Below, piece by piece: positions 33,385 to 42,560 of a stretch of 58,892 nt of DNA (position 1 is its first letter; each line of letters starts with the position of its first letter). Made by a program: the position numbers and the translations under genes. The notes below the pieces were generated by a model. It ran no database searches and had not been told where the DNA came from. It worked only from the letters and a program-made list of their open reading frames with translations. The stretch spans positions 1 to 58,892 of the forward strand of contig CAYLJJ010000030.1 of the NCBI GenBank assembly GCA_964384025.1, written 5' to 3'. Origin of the DNA: CAYLJJ01 sp964384025 (GTDB lineage: Bacteria; Myxococcota_A; Bradymonadia; UBA7976; UBA1532).

Positions 33385-36300
33385 TCAGTAGCGGGTGGTG
33401 TTGGCGCTGACTCGTTTGAGGAGATCGATCAAGGCGGTGAAGTCTCCAGCGTGGTAATCCCAGCCCTGGGGCTCCAAGCCAAAGCAGTTGACCCGCATGG
33501 CGATATGATCGCTCTCAGGAGTCTCGCGAATATCCAAGAGCCCAGCTTGATCAGCCCTGGGCCAATCTTCGGGGAGGATGGGCATCTGTACCGACCCTGC
33601 GTCTCCAGGAGCATAAAGGGTCCAGAGAGGGACCTGTCGACGCACCCAGCGATGCTCAGAGCAGTCACCCGGTTGATAGAGAGTGCTGACGTTACGGTAG
33701 ATATCCACCCGGCAAGCCTGAGCATCACCGACCGCGCTCCACTGAATGCGTCGCTCTTCGCGGCTGATCTCTGGGGGGTTGAGGAAGCTATCGGCCAGAA
33801 TAAGCCGCTCCTCACGCATATGTTCACGATCTAAGACCGCGCTGACGGCGTTCTGCATGGGGGCTGGATCATCGCTGCCATAGAGAGCTACGGCGACCCC
33901 TAGGCGCCCCACGTTGCGGAAAACGCCTCGCTCTGGAGCCACCGTTAGGCTGAGATCTACGATCCCAGGGCGCAGCTGATCCACCTCCGCAGAGGAGGCA
34001 GAGCTTAAGCCCATCGCGAAGAGCCGACCACCGCCGTTTCCACCCGACCAATCTCCCGCGCTGACGCAGAAGAGATCAGCTCCAGCGGGTAGATCCTCGA
34101 CGCTACAATGCGCATCGCTCTCCAGGCTCTCTGAGAGGGGGACCACCAACTCAAGATCTCCCTGAATCTCTTGATCCATGAGCACGCCGATCTCCTGAAG
34201 GTCTAACATAGAGACCATCGCAGAGAGGCCGCCGCCCTCGGTGATGAGAGGGAGCAGCTCAGCGACCGGCATCTTTCCCGAGAGGGCCACCAAGCTATCC
34301 TGTCCAAGGGGACGGTCGGTGAGCTGGAAGTTGTGGGGCTCGATCTGGAGAGGCATCCCAAACAGAGTCTCAGGCTGACGAGGAACATAGAGGTTTCCTG
34401 GGAAGCTCATCTCCGGCACCATTCCACCCACAAGCCCTCCCGTAACTGGATCCCAGCAGTCCAGACGACTGAGCAGGCGGCTGAGGGCCAGAGTGGAGAG
34501 GAAGGGCAGATCAAAGCTGCCCAAGACCAAGCCCGCGTCCAGCTCTCCATCTCGGTTGAGATTGTCGAAGTCAGAGAAGCGCCCGCTGAGCACCGCCGTT
34601 TCTGGGGCAGGGGGATCCATCAACCGCAGAGGGATATAAAGATCGCTGGCGTTGAGAGAGTGCAGGGTGAGATTCTCATAGCCTTCAGCACCGACGCTGA
34701 GCGTCTGAGGACCTTGAAGTTGTCCTGAGAGGTCGCTGACGCGCCCCCACCCCTGAGCGTTGCTGCGTTGGTGGTTGCTCTCCCCTCCTGGGGTTCCATC
34801 TAGAGCCGCGCTTGCGTCGCGGGCAAAGGTCGCGCTGGGAGCCTCGCCAACCATCAGATGAGCGCCCTCCAGAGGAGCCCCGCTCTCAGCGTCCACAACC
34901 CTAACCTGTAGAGCCCCATTCAGAGGGCAACCGCCTGTCTTAAGATCCCCTCCAGAGGTGATCCCCTCACGCAGCTCCAGTCTAGGGGCTGTGTTTAACG
35001 CCAAGCGCTGTCCATCCTCGCAGGGGATGGAGATCATAAACTCTAACTCACCAGGCTCCGCAGGAGCGTAGAAGGCGCGATACCAACGGTGTCCATCCTG
35101 GCGCTGAGCGAGCATTTGAATCTCAGATCGAGGGATGATCTCAGGGATCACATCCAGGAGAGGAGCTCCCTCCTCATCCAAGAGCTCGGCGATGATCACC
35201 CCAGGTGCTCCTGAGCCTGCTGTGAGGCAGCTCGTGCTGAGACGCACCGGGCTGTCAAGATCGATGGGGGGACAGTTGAGGTTGCAGCCCTCATCGATCT
35301 CTCCATCACAGTCATCATCGCTCTCATTGCCGCAGATCTCATCTATGGGCAGGGTCTCTCCTGCGCAGGCGCTCCAGCTCCCCTCTAGGCAGCGCTCTCG
35401 ACCGTCACGGCAGGCCCCCTGCCCCTGGCTCTCCTCAGCGCCGCTGTAGCAGCCCCGCTCTAGATCATCGATGATCTCATCACAATCATTGTCCAGGCCA
35501 TCACAGATCTCCTCAGCATCGGGATGGATCAGCTCGTCCTCATCACGGCAATCCCCCTCCTCCTCGCTGAAGCCATCTCCATCTTGATCACAATCTTCAT
35601 CTATACGCTCGTCACAATCCTCATCCTGCTGAGTCCCACAAAGTTCCTCTTGAGGCAGGATCTGCCCCTCACAGGGACCCATAACCCCCGCCTCACAGCG
35701 TCGCTGTCCAGGCCGACAGAGGCCCTGGCCCAGAGTCTCTGCCTCCCCCTCATAGCACTGCACCACGAGGCCATCTACCTGATCGTCACAGTCATTGTCG
35801 ATCCCATCACAGAGTTCCTCAGCGCCCGGATAACGCAGAGGGTCTTGATCATCACAGTCACCCTCCTCCTCGCTGAAGCCATCTCCATCGCAGTCTACAC
35901 ACTCTGCATCGGGGCCGCTGTCCTGCTCTGGAGAGAAGAGATCTCCTGTTGAAGCATCGATCAGGGGCTCTCCATCCTGTGTTGGAAATCCATCTTCGGA
36001 GCTTGAAACATCTCTGGGAGGGCTACCATCCTCAGCGCTGTTCCGATCGGGTGGGATAACAAAATCTGAGATGCCCAAGTCCTGGGCTCCATCGGGATCT
36101 GGTCTCGCTCGATCTCCAAGGCTACGATCATTCAAACCTCTATCAACAAAGGGTGTATCTGTTCGCCTGAGATCAGGAAGCGCTCCATCTTCTCTGAGTA
36201 AGTTGAAGTCTTTGGGAAGATAACGATCAGGTTGAAGATCGCCATCCAGCCGAGCTTGGACCAAATCTGGGCCTCCATCCAATAAAGTATCGTGGTTCAA

Positions 36301-36390
36301 GCTTTGATGAGAGGGGTTGGGCTCATCACAGGCGGCTAAGCTCCACAACAAAAGCAGAAGAATCGAGGCTTGAGATCCTAAGGTTTTCAT
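33385..36390 (-). CDS. Large MopE-like lipoprotein with Asp-rich tether
   Basis: The 1001-residue protein has a lipobox (LLLWSLAAC, Cys21) and an unusually long Asp-rich tether (about 25-160; repeated D-x-x-x motifs such as LNDRSLGDRARPD and SPPRDVSSSEDG). Two DGDGFSEEEGDC loops and four Cys units of the DNDCD/DDDCDGEIDEG type follow (about 165-375). The remaining 600 residues contain a carboxypeptidase-regulatory-like region (LQVRVVDAESGAPLEGAHLMV) and beta-rich domains of unknown type with a conserved-looking Cys pair. ATG 36390 follows GGAGCG. It is probably an outer-membrane surface protein. Function is unknown. Confidence 0.8.
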   Translation of the reverse strand: MKTLGSQASILLLLLWSLAACDEPNPSHQSLNHDTLLDGGPDLVQARLDGDLQPDRYLPKDFNLLREDGALPDLRRTDTPFVDRGLNDRSLGDRARPDPDGAQDLGISDFVIPPDRNSAEDGSPPRDVSSSEDGFPTQDGEPLIDASTGDLFSPEQDSGPDAECVDCDGDGFSEEEGDCDDQDPLRYPGAEELCDGIDNDCDDQVDGLVVQCYEGEAETLGQGLCRPGQRRCEAGVMGPCEGQILPQEELCGTQQDEDCDERIDEDCDQDGDGFSEEEGDCRDEDELIHPDAEEICDGLDNDCDEIIDDLERGCYSGAEESQGQGACRDGRERCLEGSWSACAGETLPIDEICGNESDDDCDGEIDEGCNLNCPPIDLDSPVRLSTSCLTAGSGAPGVIIAELLDEEGAPLLDVIPEIIPRSEIQMLAQRQDGHRWYRAFYAPAEPGELEFMISIPCEDGQRLALNTAPRLELREGITSGGDLKTGGCPLNGALQVRVVDAESGAPLEGAHLMVGEAPSATFARDASAALDGTPGGESNHQRSNAQGWGRVSDLSGQLQGPQTLSVGAEGYENLTLHSLNASDLYIPLRLMDPPAPETAVLSGRFSDFDNLNRDGELDAGLVLGSFDLPFLSTLALSRLLSRLDCWDPVTGGLVGGMVPEMSFPGNLYVPRQPETLFGMPLQIEPHNFQLTDRPLGQDSLVALSGKMPVAELLPLITEGGGLSAMVSMLDLQEIGVLMDQEIQGDLELVVPLSESLESDAHCSVEDLPAGADLFCVSAGDWSGGNGGGRLFAMGLSSASSAEVDQLRPGIVDLSLTVAPERGVFRNVGRLGVAVALYGSDDPAPMQNAVSAVLDREHMREERLILADSFLNPPEISREERRIQWSAVGDAQACRVDIYRNVSTLYQPGDCSEHRWVRRQVPLWTLYAPGDAGSVQMPILPEDWPRADQAGLLDIRETPESDHIAMRVNCFGLEPQGWDYHAGDFTALIDLLKRVSANTTRY

Positions 36391-36694
36391 GGCGCTCCTT
36401 AATCTTAGATCCTCCCATTTTCCTCAGGCTTGGAGTCTAAAGCAACATGTGAAATGCAGAAAATTTAGAAGATTTAGAAGCAATAGTGCTTTTCCTTGAG
36501 AGATCTAATCATAGGGGTTACTCAGCTCTTCAGGGATATGAAGTAGGTAGAAGTGCTCCTCACACCAGACTCCAAGCTGAGCCCTTGAAGGTCCCTGTTG
36601 CAGAGCATTCAAGGCGCTCATATTTAGGCTTGGAGTGCTCAGAGGGAAGAATCACCTAGGGACTCCCTCTCGCTCAGTCTCTATCCTTTGCATT
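36391..36694. other. Intergenic, 304 bp between divergent genes
   Basis: This region separates the MopE lipoprotein (minus) from the isomerase operon (plus). It contains the repeat aggcttggagt twice (36426-36436 and 36626-36636), and an inverted copy of part of it (see the separate entry). Both promoters should lie here, but I could not assign -35/-10 boxes with confidence. Confidence 0.5.
36569..36636 (+). promoter_or_regulatory. Long-range inverted repeat upstream of the isomerase operon
   Basis: ACTCCAAGC (36569-36577) and GCTTGGAGT (36628-36636) are perfect 9-bp inverted copies with 50 bp between them. A third, direct copy lies at 36426-36436. Spacing of this type suits cooperative binding of a regulator to two sites, but chance is not excluded. 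Confidence 0.35.
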
Positions 36695-37525
36695 ATGCAA
36701 CTCGCTTACAGCAGCAACGGTTTCACCCAAACCGATCTCCCCAACGCCATTCAAGAGATCGCCGCCCTTGGCTACCAAGGTATTGAGCTCCTGGCAGATA
36801 GACCCCATTGGAGTCCTGGAGCAGATGAGCGGAGGCTACGGGCGGCGCTGGATGAAACCAGCCTCGCACTGAGCAATATCAACGCCAACACCGCCATGGT
36901 TCTTGGACCTGAGGGCAGGGAGATGAGCTTTGAGCCCTCCCTGAGTCATCATGATCCCCAGGTCCGTGCTCAGAGGATCCGCTACACCGAGCGCTGCCTT
37001 GAGCTGGCGGCGCGTCTGGGTGCTCCCTGTGTCAGCATCACCAGCGGTCGTATTCCGGTGAAGATCAGCCCCGAGGAGGGGATGGATCATTTTGAGGCCG
37101 CCCTTCGCCCTCTCTGTCGGCGAGCGGAGGAGTTGGGGCTTTGCCTGGGGATTGAGTCGGAGCCCGGTCTATTGGTAGAGAGATCACAGGAGGTCTTGGA
37201 GATGATCCAGAGGATCGACAGCCCGGTTTTGGGGGCCAATCTCGACCTGGGACATCTCATCTGTGTGGGAGAAGAACCGGAATGGGCGATCTCGCTCTTG
37301 GCGGATCGCATCTGGAACATCCACATCGAGGATATTCGTGGAGCTAAGCATTACCATCGCATTCCAGGAGAGGGAGATATCAACTTCTCTGCGGTGCTGG
37401 AGGTCCTGCGCAAAGTGGGCTATGAGAGCTTCCTTACGGTGGAGCTTTATACCTGTTCGGATCGAGCCGTAGAGGCTGCGAGACAGGCCCGAGCCTACCT
37501 ACAGCCGCTCTTGGAGGCGTTGTAA
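36695..37525 (+). CDS. Sugar-phosphate isomerase/epimerase (AP-endonuclease-2 fold, EboE-like context)
   Basis: The 276-residue TIM-barrel protein belongs to the xylose isomerase-like (AP endonuclease 2) superfamily. It begins with MQLAYSSNGFTQTDLPNAI and shows typical barrel segments: ALGYQGIELLADRPHW, LGAPCVSITSGR, LGIESEPG (metal Glu), ANLDLGHL (Asp/His metal ligands), WNIHIEDIRG and GEGDINFSAV. ATG 36695 is preferred over the frame from 36635, whose extra residues are not protein-like. It is followed two bases after its stop by the inositol-phosphate synthase-like gene. EboE of ebo clusters is of the same fold class. Confidence 0.85.
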   Translation: MQLAYSSNGFTQTDLPNAIQEIAALGYQGIELLADRPHWSPGADERRLRAALDETSLALSNINANTAMVLGPEGREMSFEPSLSHHDPQVRAQRIRYTERCLELAARLGAPCVSITSGRIPVKISPEEGMDHFEAALRPLCRRAEELGLCLGIESEPGLLVERSQEVLEMIQRIDSPVLGANLDLGHLICVGEEPEWAISLLADRIWNIHIEDIRGAKHYHRIPGEGDINFSAVLEVLRKVGYESFLTVELYTCSDRAVEAARQARAYLQPLLEAL

Positions 37526-37526
37526 A

Positions 37527-38705
37527 GTGAAAGTCGGCATCTGGTTGATCGGCGCGAGGGGCAGCATCGCTACGATGACGGTGGCAGGTCACGCCGCCAT
37601 AACCCTAGGCCTGAGCGATGAGGTGGGCTTGGTGAGCGCGCGCCCTGAGTTCAGAGGGGCAAAGCTCTGCGCTCTAGAAGGCTTTCATTTTGGAGGCCAT
37701 GAGATCTGCGCTGGTCAACTCCATGAGTATGGAGGTTCCATTCTCAAAGCTCATGGGCTTCAGGGATTGGAGCCCGCATTGCGTCCTGCTCTTGAAGCGG
37801 TGGAGGCTCGTATTCGACCAGGGATCTCTCGGGGGGGGGGTGCCCATATCGCAGCCCTTGCAGAGTGGGGTCGAGAAGCCAAGAGCGACGCTGAGGCGGT
37901 AGATCTCATCCGTCGGGATCTAGATGAGTTCAAAGCAGACCTGGGCTTGTCGCGCTGCGTCGTGATCAATCTGGCCAGCACTGAACCTCTCAACCCTCCC
38001 CGAGAGGAGTGGGCTGATCTTCGAGCGCTGGAGCTGGCGATGGAGGGGCCAGAATCGATCTTGTCCCCCAGCAGCCTCTATGCCTGGGCCAGTTTTCTGG
38101 GGGGAGATGCCTATATCAATTTTACCCCCAGCACAGGGGCTCGTCTCCCCGCTCTTGAGGCCCTCGCTGAGGAGCGAGGAGCGGTCTATATGGGAGATGA
38201 TGGTAAGACCGGAGAGACCCTGATAAAGTCGATTTTGGCGGAGCTATTTTTAAGACGAAACCTCAGAGTCAATTCCTGGTTTGGCCAAAACATCTTGGGC
38301 AATGGAGATGGTCGCATTTTGGCCAATCCAGAGAACAAAGCTTCTAAGATCCAGAGCAAGGATCACCTGCTGCCCAAAATCCTGGGTTATCCTCCAGAGA
38401 CGCACGTGGGCATCGACTATGTGAGGAGCTTGGGAGAGTGGAAAGTGGCTTGGGATCATATCCACTTCCAGGGCTTTATGGGCGTTCCCATGAGTATGGA
38501 GTTTAGTTGGAGGGGCTTAGACTCCATCCTGGCCGCACCCCTGATCTTGGATCTGATCCGCTTTACAGAGCTGGCCCAACGACGGGGAGAGCGGGGTTGC
38601 CTTAAGGCTCTCGCCCCCTTCTTTAAGGATCCCATTGGGGTAGAGGAGCAGCGCATGGTCTCTCAGGATGAAGCTCTCATCGCCTGGGCCTGTCTTTGTA
38701 CTTGA
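37527..38705 (+). CDS. myo-Inositol-1-phosphate synthase-like protein (SCO3243/ebo-associated type)
   Basis: The 392-residue protein has the NAD-binding start VGIWLIGARGSIA and inositol-3-phosphate synthase hallmarks: GDDGKTGETL (cf. GDDxKSGQT), SWFGQNILGNGDG and WDHIHFQGFMG. The C-terminal segment DLIRFTELAQRRGERGCLKALAPFFKDPIG resembles, from memory, a myo-inositol-phosphate synthase-like family found next to SCO3242-type prenyltransferases. Canonical activity is glucose 6-phosphate to inositol 3-phosphate, but this branch may use another substrate. It starts with GTG and overlaps the following UbiA gene by about 10 bases. Confidence 0.85.
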   Translation: MKVGIWLIGARGSIATMTVAGHAAITLGLSDEVGLVSARPEFRGAKLCALEGFHFGGHEICAGQLHEYGGSILKAHGLQGLEPALRPALEAVEARIRPGISRGGGAHIAALAEWGREAKSDAEAVDLIRRDLDEFKADLGLSRCVVINLASTEPLNPPREEWADLRALELAMEGPESILSPSSLYAWASFLGGDAYINFTPSTGARLPALEALAEERGAVYMGDDGKTGETLIKSILAELFLRRNLRVNSWFGQNILGNGDGRILANPENKASKIQSKDHLLPKILGYPPETHVGIDYVRSLGEWKVAWDHIHFQGFMGVPMSMEFSWRGLDSILAAPLILDLIRFTELAQRRGERGCLKALAPFFKDPIGVEEQRMVSQDEALIAWACLCT

Positions 38706-39568
38706 GAGCTTGGCTGGAGCTGATCCGTCTCCCTGCGGTCTTTACAGCCCCCGCTGATCTGCTCATGGGGATCGCCCTTTTGTCATTCTTTGGGCTGACC
38801 TCTCCTGGGATCCTCTTAATCACCTTGGGCATCCTGGCCAGCGCCTCTCTCTATATGGCGGGGATGGCGGCCAACGACCTCTTTGATGTAGAGATCGACG
38901 CTTGGGAGCGACCTCAGCGCCCACTCCCCTCAGAGCGCATCTCCCTGGGAGCAGCCTGGCGCTTGGTTTTGGGACTTCAGGGCTTAGCCTTGGCCTTGGG
39001 AGCTTGGATGGGCTCGCTCCCGTTGATGGCGATCACCTTCACCCTCCTGATGACCTATCTCTACAACACAGGAGGAAAGTGGAGCCCTGCCGGCCCTCTT
39101 CTCATGGGGCTCTGTCGCTATGGCAATGCCCTGATTGGGCTCTCTCTGGCGGGAACTTTGCCTCCTTGGCCAGCATTCCTTATTCCTGGCGTGACCCTCG
39201 TCTACATCATCAATCTCACCCGGCTCTCTCAAGTAGAGGTTAAGGGTCTCTCCTCTCCCTGGCGCCCTCGTCTACTCCTCCTCAGCGCTCTGCTCCCCGC
39301 GCTCTCTGTTTTCCTGGGGCTGCTCCCCAGAGAGGCTCTCTCCCTCAGCGTTCTGCTTCCAGCCCTTTGGTTGGGACCTTCCCTCTATCGCCTCTCCAAA
39401 GATCCCTCTCCAGGAGCGGTACGAGGTCTCGTCAAGGCGGGGGTGATCGGTGTCGCTTGGCTTAACTTCGCCTTGGCTCTCTCAATGGCTGGAGTTTGGG
39501 AGGCGATGCTGATCTTGATTTTCCTCCTCCTTGGTTGGGGTGTAGGACGAACCTTCTATACAACCTGA
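38696..39568 (+). CDS. UbiA-family prenyltransferase (SCO3242/EboC-like)
   Basis: The integral membrane protein (290 residues, eight or nine predicted helices) carries the first Asp-rich motif as NDLFDVEIDAWERPQRP (N60, D61, D64, D68) followed by LPSERIS, the usual UbiA signature for binding prenyl diphosphate. The second motif region reads YIINLTRLSQVEVKG and lacks the normal Asp cluster; I recall this for the SCO3242/EboC branch. The TTG start at 38696 (or 38702) overlaps the end of the preceding gene, showing tight coupling. The acceptor is unknown; coupling to an inositol-phosphate synthase suggests a cyclitol or sugar-phosphate acceptor. Confidence 0.88.
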   Translation: MYLRAWLELIRLPAVFTAPADLLMGIALLSFFGLTSPGILLITLGILASASLYMAGMAANDLFDVEIDAWERPQRPLPSERISLGAAWRLVLGLQGLALALGAWMGSLPLMAITFTLLMTYLYNTGGKWSPAGPLLMGLCRYGNALIGLSLAGTLPPWPAFLIPGVTLVYIINLTRLSQVEVKGLSSPWRPRLLLLSALLPALSVFLGLLPREALSLSVLLPALWLGPSLYRLSKDPSPGAVRGLVKAGVIGVAWLNFALALSMAGVWEAMLILIFLLLGWGVGRTFYTT

Positions 39569-39693
39569 GAGCCGTGAACTCAGATGGGGTTGTGATGTGA
39601 TGAGCCGTTCACGATCTTCAGATTCCAGCTCAAGAAGATCCACGGCATATGATTTGCTAAAATCCAGCATATCTCAAGATCCAGGAGGTTTTC

Positions 39694-41208
39694 ATGCCGC
39701 GCCTGCTCGCCCCTCTCGTTCTTATCTCCCTGATCTCTGGTTGTCACTGGGAGGAGTGCTTTGACTGCGAACAATCGCAAAATCAGTACTGTGACCACAG
39801 CGGCTGTTACTATTGCGATGGTGCTGGCTGCCAACTTTTTTACTGCGCTGATCACTACGATTGTCCCGAGGGAACTTACTGCAATGGAGGGATCTGCCTC
39901 CTTGATGATGGTAGCTTCCGTGATCCAATCCACTACAGCTGTGGCATTGATTTAGATTGCCCTGGTGGGATGATCTGTGCTGAAGGGGAGTGCAGTCCAG
40001 GCAGCCGTCCCCAGGGCTGCCAGAATGATGGAGATTGCGCCGTCGGAATGCACTGTGATGCTTCAGGGGCCTGTATCGCTCCTGAACTACCAGAGTGCCT
40101 AATTGACACAGACTGTCCCGAATCTCAAAGCTGTGACGCCAGCGGCCACTGTGTCACCTCCTCCTCTGGTTGTATCCAAGACGCAGAGTGTGGCCAGTCG
40201 ATGATCTGCCAATCTGAGACCTGCGTTGAGGGTCACCGTTGTACCGCAAATGGCAATTGTGGAGAGGGGCAGGAGTGTACTGAGGGTCTCTGTACTCCAG
40301 TCGCCCAGCCAGAGCCTGAGTGTATAGAGGATGCTGATTGCGCTACAGGGCTCCAGAACAACCAACGCTGTGTAGAGGGGAGCTGCGTTGAGCAGGAGCC
40401 AGAGCCTGAGTGTATCCGTAACCGTGACTGCGAAGAGGGCTTCCGCTGTGTAGATGGAGCTTGTGAAGAGAACGTTGAGTGCCACGCCAGCTGTGATTGC
40501 CCTGAGGGCCACATCTGCGACGCGGGGAGCTGTGTAATTCCTGAGCCCAACCAAGAGCCTGTAGAGTGCCAAACGGTGTGTGATTGCCCTATGGGCGACC
40601 AATGTGTGGAGGGGACATGCCGCAGCCCTGGCTCCTGTTTGAGAAGCAGCGAGTGTGAAGCGGGACAGATTTGCCAAGATGCTCAATGTGTAGAGGGCAG
40701 TGAGCGAGGCGATATCTGCCAATTTAACAATGAGTGCTCCGAGGGCGCGATCTGCATCGACACCCGCTGCGTGGTGAGCTGTGATGTGGAGATCAGCTGC
40801 CCCACGGGTTATGCCTGTGAGGGGAGCCTCTGCCTCCCTCAGGCTGAGCCTGAAGTGGAATGTCGTAACAACAATGCTTGCCCTGGTGGGGTTTGCATCA
40901 ACGCCATCTGCCACGCAGACTGCGCCGAAGACAGCCACTGTGGTCTTGGCGAGCGTTGTCAGCAGAGCCGCTGCGTTGCAGATGAAGGTGCTCACCCCCA
41001 GTGTCTACGAAATGCTGACTGTGGAGAGGGCGCTGAGTGTGTCGATGCTCGCTGTCGTCTTCCCTGTAACCTTGAGCAGCCCTGCGCAGGAGAGGGCGAG
41101 GTTTGTGAAGCGGGCTACTGCTATGAGCGCGAGGAAGCCTGCCCTGAGTGCGAGGCCAACGCCGATTGTGAAGAGGGGCTACGCTGTATCAACGGCAGCT
41201 GTCAGTAA
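39694..41208 (+). CDS. Cys-rich repeat lipoprotein
   Basis: The 504-residue protein has a lipobox (ISLISGC, Cys17). About fifteen EB/'DxDCxxGxxC' modules follow (for example DLDCPGGMICAEGEC, DADCATGLQNNQRC, NADCEEGLRCINGSC). No catalytic motif is visible. A strong CAGGAGG site precedes ATG 39694. It lies between the UbiA gene and the glycerol-1-phosphate dehydrogenase-like gene, so it is probably in the same transcription unit or separated by about 125 bp of promoter DNA. Such disulfide-rich modules are common in the surface proteins of this group and suggest a structural or binding role. Confidence 0.85.
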   Translation: MPRLLAPLVLISLISGCHWEECFDCEQSQNQYCDHSGCYYCDGAGCQLFYCADHYDCPEGTYCNGGICLLDDGSFRDPIHYSCGIDLDCPGGMICAEGECSPGSRPQGCQNDGDCAVGMHCDASGACIAPELPECLIDTDCPESQSCDASGHCVTSSSGCIQDAECGQSMICQSETCVEGHRCTANGNCGEGQECTEGLCTPVAQPEPECIEDADCATGLQNNQRCVEGSCVEQEPEPECIRNRDCEEGFRCVDGACEENVECHASCDCPEGHICDAGSCVIPEPNQEPVECQTVCDCPMGDQCVEGTCRSPGSCLRSSECEAGQICQDAQCVEGSERGDICQFNNECSEGAICIDTRCVVSCDVEISCPTGYACEGSLCLPQAEPEVECRNNNACPGGVCINAICHADCAEDSHCGLGERCQQSRCVADEGAHPQCLRNADCGEGAECVDARCRLPCNLEQPCAGEGEVCEAGYCYEREEACPECEANADCEEGLRCINGSCQ

Positions 41209-41281
41209 GCTGATCTTAGGGCTGGACCCGCCCAAAGCTGCCAGATATAGACAGCCTCTATCCCCCAACTCAAGAGGAGAT

Positions 41282-42550
41282 ATGCTGCTCACCGCCCTCT
41301 GTCCAGAGCCGATCCCAGTGCTCTCCATTCTACCCCAGGAGGTCCACCTGGGGCCGGGGAGCCGAAGAACTCTCCCTGAAATGTGTAGCCGCTACCTGGG
41401 CTCAACTCCTCTATTATTAGCGGATCCAGACACCTGGAGCGCTGCCGCCATCTCCTTTGAGGGAGCGCGGTTGATCTTCCCCTGTGAACCTCACGCTGAT
41501 GAGGTCTTGGTGCAGGAGGCGCGAGAGGCGCTCAGGGGAAAAACGGGGGCCCTGGCTGTCGGCAGCGGGACCATCAATGACATCTGTAAGCGAGCTTGCG
41601 CCCTTGAGGGCCTGCCCTTTGTGGTCCTGGGCACCGCCGCCAGTATGAATGGCTACGCCAGCGCGATCGCCGCGATCCTCTCTCAGGGGCTCAAGGTGAC
41701 GCTGCCCTCTCCACCCGCTCGGGCGATCATCCTAGACACTGAGATCACTGCGACAGCCCCTCCTCGATTGACTCAGGCGGGCCTGGGGGATCTCCTCAGT
41801 AAGGCCCTAAGCGACTCCGATTGGTGGTTGGGACACCGCATCTTGGGAGAACACTACAGCGCCCTGCCCTCGCGCTTGACAGATCGAGCGATGGAGGAGG
41901 CCTGTGCTCAGGCTGCGGGCTTAAGGACAGGGTCAATTCAGGCTTATGAGGCCCTCTCTAAGGCGTTGATCCTCAGCGGTGTAGCGATGGTGCTGGCGGG
42001 CAGCAGCAGCCCCGCCAGCGGCGGAGAGCATCTCCTCAGCCATCTCCTGGATATGGAAGCCCACCATTACCACCGTCCCTTACATCTGCATGGCGCTCAA
42101 GTGGGGATCGCCAGCTCTATCTCAGCTGCCCTCTACCAGCGGCTGCTGCGCCTGCGTCGCCCTCAGCTCAAGGCAGCAAAGAGTTGGGCTCAGGAGGAGG
42201 CTCGGATCCGGGAGGAGCTGGGTTCCTTGGCCCCCGCTGCCCTAGCACAAGCTCAGAAGAAGCATGAGCGTGCTGAGGAGCGCCGCGATACCCTCAGAGA
42301 GCATTGGTCAGAGATCAGAGAGAGTCTAGAGGAACGTAACCTACCCAGCCCGATAGAGATTCAGGCCCCCTTAAGGGCAGCGGGCGCGCCCTACCGTCTA
42401 AAAGATCTGGGTTTGAGTTTTAAAGATGGTGCCCGGCTGCTGCGTTCAGCTGCAGATATTCGTTCGCGTTTCACGGTCTTGGATCTGGCCCGAGATCTGA
42501 ACATCCTGCCCCGAGAGATCGACGCTGTTCTTGAAGAGGCTGGAGTCTAA
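41282..42550 (+). CDS. sn-Glycerol-1-phosphate dehydrogenase-like (AraM/EgsA family)
   Basis: ATG 41282 follows AAGAGGAG. The 422-residue protein is an iron/zinc alcohol dehydrogenase of the G1P dehydrogenase branch: GSGTINDICKRAC (94-106), VVLGTAASMNGYAS, GLGDLLSKALSDSDW (167-181; metal Asp170), SGGEHLLSHLLDM (His250) and HLHGAQVG (His270). Family members reduce dihydroxyacetone phosphate to sn-glycerol 1-phosphate, the stereoisomer of archaeal lipids. Bacterial AraM supplies a prenylglycerol pathway. EboD of ebo clusters belongs to a neighbouring fold family (dehydroquinate synthase). The C-terminal part (about 290-345) is long and helical. Confidence 0.85.
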   Translation: MLLTALCPEPIPVLSILPQEVHLGPGSRRTLPEMCSRYLGSTPLLLADPDTWSAAAISFEGARLIFPCEPHADEVLVQEAREALRGKTGALAVGSGTINDICKRACALEGLPFVVLGTAASMNGYASAIAAILSQGLKVTLPSPPARAIILDTEITATAPPRLTQAGLGDLLSKALSDSDWWLGHRILGEHYSALPSRLTDRAMEEACAQAAGLRTGSIQAYEALSKALILSGVAMVLAGSSSPASGGEHLLSHLLDMEAHHYHRPLHLHGAQVGIASSISAALYQRLLRLRRPQLKAAKSWAQEEARIREELGSLAPAALAQAQKKHERAEERRDTLREHWSEIRESLEERNLPSPIEIQAPLRAAGAPYRLKDLGLSFKDGARLLRSAADIRSRFTVLDLARDLNILPREIDAVLEEAGV

Positions 42551-42560
42551 GGGCTTGCTC

